Shown in pieces: positions 37,701 to 44,704 of a stretch of DNA of 64,000 bases. The notes under the pieces were generated by a model. The model saw nothing but the letters and a program-made list of their open reading frames with translations. It had not been told where the DNA came from and did not search any database. The stretch covers positions 70,005,221 to 70,069,220 of the forward strand of contig NC_029516.1 of assembly GCF_001577835.2 (NCBI RefSeq). The letters are read 5' to 3'. Positions within the stretch are counted from its first letter, which is position 1; each line of letters begins with the position of its first letter. Position numbers and translations under genes: made by a program. Source of the DNA: Coturnix japonica (Eukaryota > Chordata > Aves > Galliformes > Phasianidae).

Positions 37701-38560
37701 AAAAGTTTCACCCTTATTAGTCACTGTAACCATGTAAAGAGAAAAGTTCTGTGCATGTATTAGCATCAGGTCAGGGCAGTATATAGAAAAGCAGTAATGC
37801 AGTTCTGAAATTACAAATAATTGGGTCTCAGAACCAAGAATTGTATTTCAGAGGCGATCTCACAAATGACCGTATCATTTCTCAGTGAATAAGGACAGGA
37901 ATCACAAGAATGAAGAACTTCATCTGTAACACCATTAAAGCCACACAACCTTCTTCCGAGTCTCTCTCACAGTAATGTGATGATAAGTACTCCCCTTTCT
38001 TACTGATCATTAATTTATTTTCGTTAATAAGCTAAACCTGAACACTGAGGGCCACATCTGTACTGCCACAGTACATGGAATCCAAGGTTGCATAAGCCTG
38101 AAGTCCAAGGTGATCTAAATTCCTTGTGTTGTGGACGACATGGCAGAAAGAAAAACACAAGTGCCTGATCTGTTAGGGAAACTGGGACAGAGTATAGGGA
38201 AAGGGAGAAGAAACTGCAGTTCAAAAGCAAAGGGTGTTAATATTTTTGGTATCCATGAAAGTGTTTCCTTGTCTACACTGACAGTCCCAGTCATGTGGAA
38301 TATGCGGAGGCATGAAGAGTTTTATGACTTATTTACATGAGTACTTTTGCACAGACATACTTTTCTGTTTTGCTTCCCTTCAGGCAATGTGTGGACACCA
38401 GGACCCTGAAGATTTACAGTCTTCCCTGGATACAGATCCACATAGTCCCTTGCCACTTCGTGTCTACGGACCTGTCAGCAATAACCAGGACTTCGGAAAA
38501 CACTTCAATTGCCCCCGTAGATCACCAATGAATCCAGACAGCAAGTGTCACATCTGGTAA
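17327..38560 (+). CDS. KEL: Kell blood group glycoprotein (M13 family metallopeptidase), 5' end not placed
   Basis: Type II membrane glycoprotein of the neprilysin/ECE family; human Kell cleaves big endothelin-3 and is disulfide-linked to XK on red cells. Seventeen exons (listed singly) join with matching phases into 707 residues before TAA at 38558-38560; human Kell has 732, so about 20 to 30 N-terminal residues are missing. In order: short cytosolic part, one membrane segment (residues about 19-44 of the joined protein), N-terminal M13 domain with [12 protein letters not shown], then the catalytic domain with zinc motif HELLH (555-559), the ENTAD glutamate ligand, a DPHSPLP segment and a C-terminal [16 protein letters not shown] and VVFPAG agree with human Kell as remembered. 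The HELLH form and overall similarity favour KEL over neprilysin or ECE1. Neighbours LLCFC1 and TRPV5/6 support this. Oddity: the substrate-binding NA[FY]Y motif reads HSYY. Confidence 0.95.
18841..18896 (+). repeat. T/C-rich tract in KEL intron
   Basis: Repeated CTTTTTT blocks, about 55 bases, upstream of the next acceptor. Simple polypyrimidine sequence. Confidence 0.85.
18964..19161 (+). CDS. KEL: KEL exon: start of the ectodomain
   Basis: Acceptor TACCCAG at 18957-18963 and donor G|gtagga. It reads [20 protein letters not shown] and then [17 protein letters not shown], the N-terminal M13 signature with its cysteine pair. NDT is a glycosylation sequon. Confidence 0.95.
19741..19770 (+). 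repeat. Run of 30 T at a KEL acceptor
   Basis: An uninterrupted T run directly before the acceptor CCCCCTCAG. It serves as the polypyrimidine tract of the next exon and may vary in length. Confidence 0.9.
19780..19904 (+). CDS. KEL: KEL exon: FYRSCMDT segment
   Basis: Joins the previous exon as G|AG (Glu) and ends CAG|gtgaat. It carries [15 protein letters not shown], the M13 'YxSCMD' block, close to human Kell FYNSCMDTLAIE. Confidence 0.94.
20242..20465 (+). other. Protein-like open frame in a KEL intron, unidentified
   Basis: The frame reads [20 protein letters not shown] and [20 protein letters not shown], followed by [17 protein letters not shown]. It is not KEL, since the flanking KEL exons join without it, and not CR1, which begins only at 20636. 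The text looks like real protein but I do not recognise the family. It may be a fossil exon or retrocopy fragment. Confidence 0.35.
20636..22682 (-). mobile_element. CR1 LINE, about 2 kb, in KEL intron
   Basis: Starts with the CR1 3' end in reverse (CACAGAATGGCAGTGTGGTT, GAAGGGGCCTCTGGAAATC) and runs upstream through the untranslated and RT regions (CAAATTGGCTGAAGTTACGC; GGTGAAGCCATGCTAACTAT; CCCATCAGGACCTGTGAACT). Frames are broken throughout, so it is an old dead copy. Confidence 0.92.
22862..23008 (+). CDS. KEL: KEL exon: GGW segment
   Basis: Acceptor CTCTCTAG, donor CAG|gtgagt. It reads [20 protein letters not shown] and then [19 protein letters not shown], aligning with human ELGGWRISG and QYGHFPFFRAYLGPHP. 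Two sequons, NIT and NET. Confidence 0.95.
23160..23202 (+). repeat. (CA)n then (CCAA)n microsatellite
   Basis: About nine CA units followed by CAACC-type units, inside a KEL intron. Confidence 0.9.
23631..23693 (+). CDS. KEL: KEL exon: IDHPEFEMP segment
   Basis: A 63-base phase-0 exon between TTTTCTGCAG and GAG|gtaaca. [15 protein letters not shown] matches human IDQPEFDVPLKQDQ, which fixes both borders. Confidence 0.92.
24709..24897 (+). CDS. KEL: KEL exon: LLGG segment
   Basis: Phase 0, from TATTGCAG to CAG|gtattt. It reads [18 protein letters not shown], then a helix ending [10 protein letters not shown]. Human has FREYLTYLNQLGTLLGG at this point. Confidence 0.95.
25297..25442 (+). CDS. 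KEL: KEL exon: [12 protein letters not shown] segment
   Basis: Acceptor TTTCTTTCAG, donor AG|gtgaga. [12 protein letters not shown] equals the remembered human Kell text, followed by [15 protein letters not shown] (human HDVEYLKNMSQLVEE). NLS is a sequon. Confidence 0.96.
26653..26764 (+). CDS. KEL: KEL exon: [10 protein letters not shown] segment
   Basis: Joins as AG|G (Arg) and ends ATG|gtgagt. [18 protein letters not shown] aligns with human TLSPALDSQFQEARRKLS. Confidence 0.95.
26935..29494 (+). mobile_element. CR1 LINE, long copy in KEL intron, with a nested insertion
   Basis: Begins in the endonuclease part ([17 protein letters not shown] near 26965), passes through RT ([20 protein letters not shown] at 27885; [20 protein letters not shown] at 28138) and ends at GGCGATTCTATGATTCTATG. 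A shorter CR1 tail interrupts it at about 28935-29072. Frames are broken, so it is dead. Confidence 0.92.
28935..29072 (+). mobile_element. Short CR1 3' tail nested in an older CR1
   Basis: GGGCCCTGGGCAACCTGATC leads to GTTGGAACTACATGATCCTT and the ATTCTGTG terminal repeats. The host CR1 text then resumes with AGAGGTTGAAAGAATTGGAG. GAAATG lies on both sides and may be the target duplication. Confidence 0.75.
29495..29810 (+). mobile_element. Two further CR1 3' tails in series
   Basis: A first tail (GTGAGGCACTGGAACAAGTT to CAATTCTATGATTCTA, ending near 29714) is followed by a second short one (GGACTAGATGATCTTAGAAG to ATTCTATGATTATATG). Both lack any coding part. Confidence 0.85.
30148..30258 (+). 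CDS. KEL: KEL exon: WRKC to FFEPVLG segment
   Basis: Acceptor TGTTCTTACAG, donor CTT|gtaggt. [20 protein letters not shown] aligns with human [20 protein letters not shown]. The proline-rich insert of human Kell just before it is absent. Confidence 0.93.
30300..30350 (+). repeat. (TTTA)n microsatellite
   Basis: About twelve TTTA/TTTATC units just after a KEL exon. Confidence 0.9.
31387..31485 (+). CDS. KEL: KEL exon: [10 protein letters not shown] segment
   Basis: Phase 0, TCCATTGCAG to TTG|gtgagt. [20 protein letters not shown] then [13 protein letters not shown], as in the human ...LPWMNEETQNMAQ stretch. Confidence 0.94.
31729..31770 (+). repeat. A-rich tract
   Basis: Runs of A broken by single G, in a KEL intron. 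Confidence 0.85.
32001..32078 (+). CDS. KEL: KEL exon: LQVEIGYP segment
   Basis: Phase 0, TTGATTTCAG to AAC|gtgagc. [20 protein letters not shown] aligns with human VAQLQVEMGASEWALKPELA. Confidence 0.94.
32528..32631 (+). CDS. KEL: KEL exon: [14 protein letters not shown] segment
   Basis: Acceptor TTTCCTTAG, donor GT|gtaagt, leaving two bases for the next codon. [20 protein letters not shown] aligns with human IQLGSSFLQSVLSCVRSLRA. Confidence 0.93.
33494..33604 (+). CDS. KEL: KEL exon: substrate-binding strand (HSYY)
   Basis: Joins as GT|C and ends AG|gtatgg. [20 protein letters not shown] then [17 protein letters not shown]13 enzymes, human Kell included, have NA[FY]Y where this copy has HSYY (33519-33530); Asn and Ala there hold the substrate backbone in neprilysin. 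Confidence 0.95.
33960..33984 (+). repeat. T run in KEL intron
   Basis: A (TTC)n start followed by an unbroken T run of about 20. Confidence 0.85.
34789..34940 (+). mobile_element. CR1 3' tail in KEL intron
   Basis: GTGTTCGAGGCCAGGCTGGA, then GAGTTGGAACTAGATGATCT, then an ATTCTATTACTCTGTGATTC end. A 5'-truncated copy of about 150 bases. Confidence 0.9.
35066..35145 (-). mobile_element. Short CR1 tail, reversed
   Basis: ATAGAATCATAGTAATTTTTA and GGAAAGAACTTCTGGAGATG resemble a reversed CR1 3' end. Short and decayed. Confidence 0.5.
35614..35681 (+). CDS. KEL: KEL exon: zinc site HELLH
   Basis: Joins as AG|T and ends A|gtgagt. [20 protein letters not shown] holds the HExxH zinc motif (35651-35665) with both histidines and the catalytic glutamate. 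Human Kell shows [20 protein letters not shown]. Confidence 0.97.
35918..36075 (+). CDS. KEL: KEL exon: third zinc ligand (ENTAD)
   Basis: Joins as A|TG and ends CAG|gtattc. [20 protein letters not shown] opens it as in human LPGGCLAC; near the end [16 protein letters not shown] gives the ExxxD motif, Glu codon 36034-36036 and Asp 36046-36048. Zinc binding therefore looks intact. Confidence 0.97.
36993..37088 (+). CDS. KEL: KEL exon: YKNWLKKH segment
   Basis: Phase 0, CTCTCCACAG to CAT|gtaatg. [20 protein letters not shown] then [12 protein letters not shown], as in human LSPQQIFFRSYAQ. Confidence 0.95.
38384..38560 (+). CDS. KEL: KEL last coding exon, ending CHIW
   Basis: Acceptor TTCCCTTCAG. 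It starts [10 protein letters not shown], contains [15 protein letters not shown] with the conserved His and Arg, and ends NPDSKCHIW then TAA. Human ends NPSSRCQLW; neprilysin ends CRVW. Confidence 0.97.
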   Translation, partial: AMCGHQDPEDLQSSLDTDPHSPLPLRVYGPVSNNQDFGKHFNCPRRSPMNPDSKCHIW

Positions 38561-39900
38561 TCTGTATGAAAAAGGAGGAAGAGAGATTTGACCCCAGGGA
38601 GATGAAATCTTGAGCTGTGAAAGTATGACTTATGAGCCATACGTAGGTCCAATGGAGTGATGTGGAGCTTTTATTTACTCTTCTACCTTCCTCTTCTTGT
38701 TATCCTTTTCTCGGCAGATTATGGTAGGAATTGTCTCAAACTGAGCTCATAAGAGAAAAGCATCTCTTCCTGCTGCTCCCAGCACTGTTTCAGCTGGGAC
38801 AACTCTGTAGATCAGCAAGCCCTAAGGTAACAAGATGACTAGCCACTCTCTAGAAGGAAGCTTCTGAGGAGTTGCTAACAGAAAGACTGTTGCATCATCA
38901 GGCCTGTTGTTCAGTGCATTTCCCTGTCTACTGCAGCAACCTCACTATCATGTTCAATGGCCAGGGCAACATGCTAGAGTCCTAAGGCTTGTTCATAGAA
39001 GATCACATCTTAGAAAATTCCTTTGGATTACAATGCAAACCACGCAAATAAGTTATCAGTGAGAGAAGAACCCTCTTCTCTTCTTTGGCAGATAAATGGA
39101 GATAAGTTGTAAGGAAAAAAATAGTGGTTCCAGTTTCTAGGCTGAAGATGAGTCATTTAATAATGAAGGTTTATTCATGCATTCCACAGGGAAACAACCT
39201 CTTTGAGGGAAGTGGGACTGGGAGTGGAAAATTGTTTCTTTTTCTTCTTTCTTTCTTTTCCAGAAAGATACCTCTTTCTTTCTTACTCTCTCTTTAGGGT
39301 TGAGGATGTGGTTAAAGATGAATTATGAGGTAGTCACAAGGGTTTCTAGAGGTATCTGAAGATCATTAACTTGAATATTCCAATTTCTTTGGACCCTGAA
39401 CCAGGCTTTCACATCTCTACATTTGTAAATATTTACTATCCAAACAGAGGAGTCTATAATTACATATAATTTAACAAGTACTTGAAACTGAACTTTATGT
39501 AATAATTTACCTTAGACAAAAAAGTAAAGTACGAAATAATATATTTCTGGATAGCATGAGATGCACATAAAATACATTCTCAAAAGCAACCTAATAATTA
39601 CATCAATTCAATTTTTCCCAAATCAGGAAGCATTCAAAACTCCTCCACATTTTGCATACACTTAGAACTGTTCTGTTCATTATTCTTATTCGATTGAGTG
39701 ACTGGGTGTTGTTTGTGGAATAGATGAGGGCAAATGGAAACAGCCCTTACCAATGTAAGCATTACAAACAATGTGAAAATCCTAATAACAGTGTTAATCT
39801 TCTCCATGCACTGGAGATATTTTCCAAGAATGAACCGTTCAGAGATATTTTCATTAATTTACAGACTAATATGTTAATAAAACTCTTGCTTTCAAACAAA
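38561..39900 (+). other. KEL: Probable KEL 3' untranslated region
   Basis: Unique sequence with no other gene or clear repeat. AATAAA at 39876-39881 is a plausible end of the transcript, 1.3 kb after the stop; another site cannot be excluded. Confidence 0.5.
39876..39881 (+). terminator. KEL: Candidate KEL polyadenylation signal
   Basis: AATAAA in the sequence ATGTTAATAAAACTCTTGCT. Chosen as the canonical hexamer at a sensible distance; not proven. Confidence 0.45.
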
Positions 39901-40549
39901 ACAAACAACAACAACAAAGCAAATCCCTCCTTCTCACCCCCAGAAGAATTAAAAAAGAATCCCTTTGATTACAAACTGTTTATGGCCTGGTCTTTATCTT
40001 TACTTAGTCTGTTCTCTGCATGAGCACAGTACATATCTGAAATTCACAAGTAGTAGATAATAATACCTTACGATGATAGGATTCATTTAACCATTATAAC
40101 AAACAAACAAAACAAAACAGAAAATCAGGGTGTTTTTTAAAAAAATCTTTATCTTTAAACATTGCATACTCTCCCTCCACTTGTTTAATCAACTTTGTCC
40201 TATCAGCATGTTCAGAACATTTGGTCTTTCTTTCAGTTGTTGCAATAACTGACTGTATGTAACATTATTCTACACATCTTTTGTATTACAGCAGTTATTT
40301 CACTGGACTGAGACTACTTGAGTTCTTTGTTTATAATTTATAGAAAAAGAGACAGTCTGCAACTTGATAATTTTTTTATTTTTTATTTTTTTATTTTTGT
40401 ATCTACCTTGTTAAGGGTGTGTGGGGAACAATTCTCTGGAGTATTCATTGTTTTCCTTCTTTCTACCATGTATGATGCATTTATGGGTCTTCTGTTTCAA
40501 AGATGGGTCACTGTTGAAGCTGATGAGTTCAATCCTTATTTATTCTGAG

Positions 40550-41545
40550 TAGGATAGGATAGGATAGGATATAACACTTCAGTTGGAAAGGACCTTGAAA
40601 GATCATCTTGCTCAACTTCCTGACCACCTCATATCTAGCCAAAAGCTAAAGGATATTAACAAGGGCATTGTCCAAATATCTCTTGAACACTGACAGGCAT
40701 GGAGCATGACTCAGCTGACTAGGAAGCCCATTCCATTGCTTTGACCAACCTCATGTTAAATAATTTATTCCAACTATCCAGTCTGAACCTTCCCTGTTAA
40801 ATTATTATGCTATTCCTTTGTGTACAACCATCTGTTTCCAGGAAGAAAAGCTGGCCACCTTCCTCTCTGCTTCCACTGCAGAAGAGATTATAGAGTGTCA
40901 CATGGAGTTTGCCTCTTGGCCTCCTCATCACCAGACTGATCAACCAAAGCATACTCACAGGACATGCCTTCAAGACCTTTTACCAGCTTTAATGCCCTCC
41001 TTTGCTCTGATATCAAGTATTTTAACATTCTATTGTGGAGCACAGAACTGCACACAGTATTCAAGAGGTTGCACTAGCACTGAATATAGTAAGAGAATCG
41101 CCTCTTTTAACCAGCTAACTGTGCTGTGTTTAACATACCCCAAAATATGGTTTGACATCTGAGGCATGCTGTTGGCTCATGTTGAGCTTGATGGTGATCA
41201 GCACCCCTGATCCCTTTCTGCTGAGCTGCTATCCAACCACTCATCTCCTAGTCTGTACCTGTATCTGGCATTACTCTTGACATATTTCTTTATTGAACTT
41301 TATGCTATTAGTGAGTGCCCAGTGCTCCAATCTATCTAGATCACTATATAAGACTCCTTGTTCCTCAACAGCAGCAGCCCTCAGTCTACTATCATCAGCA
41401 AACATGCAGTCCTTCATCCAGATCACTTATAGAAATGCTGAACAGGAGTGGAAATAGAACTGGGTCCCCCTGGAAAACACTGCTGCTTACTGTCTGCGAG
41501 ACAGATGTAGCCCCATGCACTATAATCGTGTTGTGTTAAAGGCAA
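40550..41545 (-). mobile_element. CR1 LINE 3' half, reversed
   Basis: Opens with (AGGAT)4 terminal repeats at about 40551-40570, then GTTGGAAAGGACCTTGAAAG, and goes on through TTCAAGAGGTTGCACTAGCA and CTATCATCAGCAAACATGCA. A separate CR1 lies just beyond it. Confidence 0.9.
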
Positions 41546-41740
41546 ATATGTTATTTGGTGTGCAATAAGCTGGTCTCACACACATAGACAAGATATTCAT
41601 TTAATGCAAAGCTGTGCAACTTTTGGTGCTAGATGGTGATTAAGAGATCCTCTACTTAATCACTTTAGCAGTTTCAAGGATGGTCATCCTGACCTAGATA
41701 AAAGTACATATTTGCTATATCTAAGGATACACATATATAT

Positions 41741-42360
41741 ATGGGCTTCTCTAAGGACTTATTCTCACAGCCTGTATACATACCTAAGGTTGCCTGGATG
41801 CAACTTGCACTTGGCTTTGTTGAACCTCATTAGGTTAATGTGTGCCCACTTTTTGAGCCTGTCCAGATTCCTTTGGATGACAACCCTTCCTTCTATAGTG
41901 TCAGATGCACCACTCAGCTGAGTGTCATCTGCCAATTTGTTGAGGATGCATTCAGTCCCATCATCTACATATTACAGATGTTAAAGATGTTAAAGGTGTC
42001 AAAGATGTTAAAGAATACCAGTCCCAAGACAGACCCATGGGGGACACCACTCAGCCTTTGCCTAGACATAGAGCTTTTGACAACAGCACTCTGGCTATGA
42101 CCATCCAACCAATTTTTTATCCACAGAATAGTCTGGCCTTCAAATTCAAAACTTGCCAACTCAAATATAAGGATATGGTGTGGGACAATGTCAGAGGCCT
42201 TGCACAAGTTCAGGTAGACAACACTGGTTGCCTTTCTTTTCTCCACTGAAGCCATCTCTCCATTATAGAAAGCCAGCAGATTGGTCAGGCACAATCTGCC
42301 CTTGACGAAGCAATACTGGCTGTCTCAGATCACCTCACTGTCTCACATGTGCATTAGGAT
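41741..42360 (-). mobile_element. Second CR1 piece, reversed
   Basis: Minus-strand frames give CR1 RT text such as [20 protein letters not shown] and [11 protein letters not shown] (near 42100-42210). A small ATGTTAAAG tandem sits at 41979-42015. Different CR1 type from the neighbour, so a separate insertion. Confidence 0.88.
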
Positions 42361-42530
42361 ACACATACAAAGACTTGCACAAAGGCTAGTTCTGACTGAC
42401 AACATTCCCTTGAGCTCTACCACTGAGACAGTTCATCATCCAGCATAGTGGTGAGCATGTTCATCTCACAGTTGAAAAGCATGAGGGAAATGCAGGAAGG
42501 GAGACAAAGATGCATGAGCTGTATGCTGAA

Positions 42531-42536
42531 TTTATT
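42531..42536 (-). terminator. LLCFC1: Candidate LLCFC1 polyadenylation signal
   Basis: TTTATT on the plus strand, so AATAAA on the minus strand, 178 bases past the LLCFC1 stop. Distance and strand fit a short 3' UTR. Confidence 0.55.
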
Positions 42537-42713
42537 GTACTTTTCAAGGGGAGAAGGAAGAAAAAGCACTTTCAATAAGTGCACAAGATCCTTGTCCTTC
42601 TTCTCAGTGTTTGCAGATTCACCAGGACGTGAATGTTGAAAAGAAGCCTTGCTGCCTAGATGTGTTGATGATTGCCATCATCCATGACCACAACAAGGAA
42701 TTTACCCTTTATG

Positions 42714-42883
42714 TCACAAATTAAAAAACAGAACCATGATGCTAATGTTCAAGGTAAGGGACAGAAGATTCTTCACTGCTGCATTCTTCCTTCTCTGAGA
42801 GTCCTCCTGCTGCACCATACTGATTAATTCCATTCCTTCTCCTGTAGAAGCGGCCACAAAGCTTTCTTCCATATTCTCCCAGC
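42714..42883 (-). CDS. LLCFC1: LLCFC1 exon 2 (conserved core and stop)
   Basis: Minus-strand acceptor CTGGCTGCAG just before 42883; stop TGA at 42716-42714. It encodes WENMEESFVAASTGEGMELI, then SMVQQEDSQRRKNAAVKNLL and the hydrophobic end. A ready AATAAA follows. This is the exon that carries the family likeness. Confidence 0.85.
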
Positions 42884-44684
42884 CTGCAGCCAGAGGTGGA
42901 TGTGATCAACATAAGCTTTGTTTTGAACTCTAAGTCTCTACCTCTTTTCCAGCTTTCTAAACTCTAGAGCAAACATTCATTTCACTCTCACTATGTGTAC
43001 ATTCTCTCCTTTCATACCTGGCAGCTTTTTATTCACAGCCCTTCTCATTCTATTAGCTTTCCTTGTCCTTTTCTTGGATTAACTTCATTCAGTGTGTTCC
43101 TCAATGCTCAGCCCAGCCCCTCATACTGCTTTTACGATTTATGTGTGGTTCTTCAATGTGTGCGGATGCAAGTTGTGTAAACCTCACTAAAACTTCTCTT
43201 TCTTTGCCCTCTGCAGTGCATGCAATTGCTGCAGAGTAATAGTAAGTGATCATCCAGGAAAGGGAGACCTTTCTTGCTATTTTACCAAGGGAAATTAAGT
43301 ACAAAGAAGCAAGGCATTAGAAGGACCACTGAGTGGAAACTTTTACATGTTATTCTGTCTCTTGACCTACAGATTGACTTGACTTGTTCTTGGATTAAGT
43401 GACTTATCACTATAGATTTGCCTAGTAGTCAGTAGACAAGATGACCCTGGCTACTTTCATCCCTGGCTTTACCTCTGACTCCTTCAAAATCATGGATGCA
43501 CCTAATGTTCTTTATTCTTGACTGATCCTGAACACCATCCCCAGGCCTGCCTTTCTTGCCTTGCTGAGTAGACACTCATCTGCTGGCTCCTTGTCCCTTT
43601 GAAAGCAACTGGAACTTACTGAAAGTTAGTTTGGGCCTTCTAATGCCCTAAGTTGAACAATATGGAAATGGGCCTATGATCCCTAATGAGGGACCAGTGT
43701 GGTCCTGGGCACTGATCTCTTCAACCCCTGCCCAGGGTTTTGAGTGAGGCTTCCTGCACCCCCAGGATACTTAGACTCTTGTACTCCACGGAGATGACTT
43801 GGACCCTTCTTTTCAAGCCCACTGAGCTTCCAAAAATCATTTTGGGCAGCATGATCCACACACACACACAAACCCATCCATGTCCACTTCACAGATCCTT
43901 GTCTCTTTCCTGGATCTTCACTCTTGGATATTGATCTGCGGCATCCTGCAGTAATTAGGACCCTTCCAACCTCTACTGTCCTGTGATTCTGTGATTCTAC
44001 AGCCTGTCTGTTTTGAATTCTTACTCTGTAAGGTGTGATGGGGGCCTGCTGAGAATAGAGGTTGCAGTCACAGTAATGAGTAAACTAAGAAGCTTTAATG
44101 GTCCTGGCTTGCCTAAGCTTCTTCTTCCTCCCACATCTTCTGTCTGGTTTAAGTGTAGGGTGAGGCTGTGTTTGATCTTAGTTACTGTCATTGAGTCTGA
44201 ACCTGACAATGACTAAGATTTGTGCTTGAACTCAGACCTGCCCCCTCATGATGGACTTGCCTGTTGATCTCTTCCCATGTCTGTACAAATGGCCCTGCTG
44301 CTGCTGCTCTGGGGCTGTGGGGACTGGGCCCTGGTGAGTGAGAGCTCTGCTCTATAGGTAATATATGGCTTTTTGTTCCTTATGGAGCAGCTGGTCCCCA
44401 CTGTCCCTTCTCATCTCTTTTCCTTCCTCTTCTGCTTTTGTCTTTGCAAAACCAAGCTTCTATATGCCCTATCTCATCTGCTTTTCTTGCTGCTGTTTCC
44501 TCTTTCTCGTCCTTTCACTTCAACACATCTCACCTGCTGATGGACTGTTTCCCTCTTGTTGTCCCTCCTCGGCTGTGAGAATCATGGCCTGGCTTTTCAG
44601 TGGTGTGAAAGCATTAGAGAAGACTAGGCAGGAGGTGACCAGGAATGTAGCCACCAGATAAATGGTAAACCCCAAGGAAACCAT
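42714..44684 (-). CDS. LLCFC1: LLCFC1/SOF1-like secreted sperm protein, two coding exons
   Basis: Exons 44684-44534 and 42883-42714 join in phase (G|GC, Gly) into 106 residues. Residues 1-25 are a signal peptide (MVSLGFTIYLVATFLVTSCL then VFSNA). The mature part has an acidic stretch (AEEGQQEG), then ENMEESFVAASTGEG and MVQQEDSQRRKNAAV, and a hydrophobic tail LSLTLNISIMVLFFNL. Remembered human LLCFC1 reads ENFEEHFVASSVGE, MAQQEEDQ and AAV in the same order. In mice the protein (SOF1) is needed for sperm-egg fusion. Place and strand between KEL and TRPV5/6 match human. The mammalian CFNLAS motif is not kept (LTLNIS here). Similar lengths, near 110 to 140 residues. Both exons are short enough to be missed. 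Human text is from memory, so confirm by alignment. Confidence 0.85.
43947..43999 (+). mobile_element. Short CR1 tail in LLCFC1 intron
   Basis: AGGACCCTTCCAACCTCTAC followed by CTGTGATTCTGTGATTCTA, the end of a CR1. Confidence 0.75.
44534..44684 (-). CDS. LLCFC1: LLCFC1 exon 1 (signal peptide)
   Basis: ATG at 44684-44682 opens a hydrophobic leader with a likely cut after SNA, then FTPLKSQAMILTAEEGQQEG. Donor GCAG|gtgaga after phase 1. A GTG-led extension upstream of the ATG exists but is not needed. An upstream TTTCAG suggests a 5' untranslated exon. Confidence 0.8.
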
Positions 44685-44704
44685 CAGTTTTGGATTAGTC
44701 CTCA

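Noticed and set aside
43683-43892. Minus-strand frame in the LLCFC1 intron as an extra exon
   Set aside because: Exons 1 and 2 join directly in phase and match the mammalian protein without an insert.
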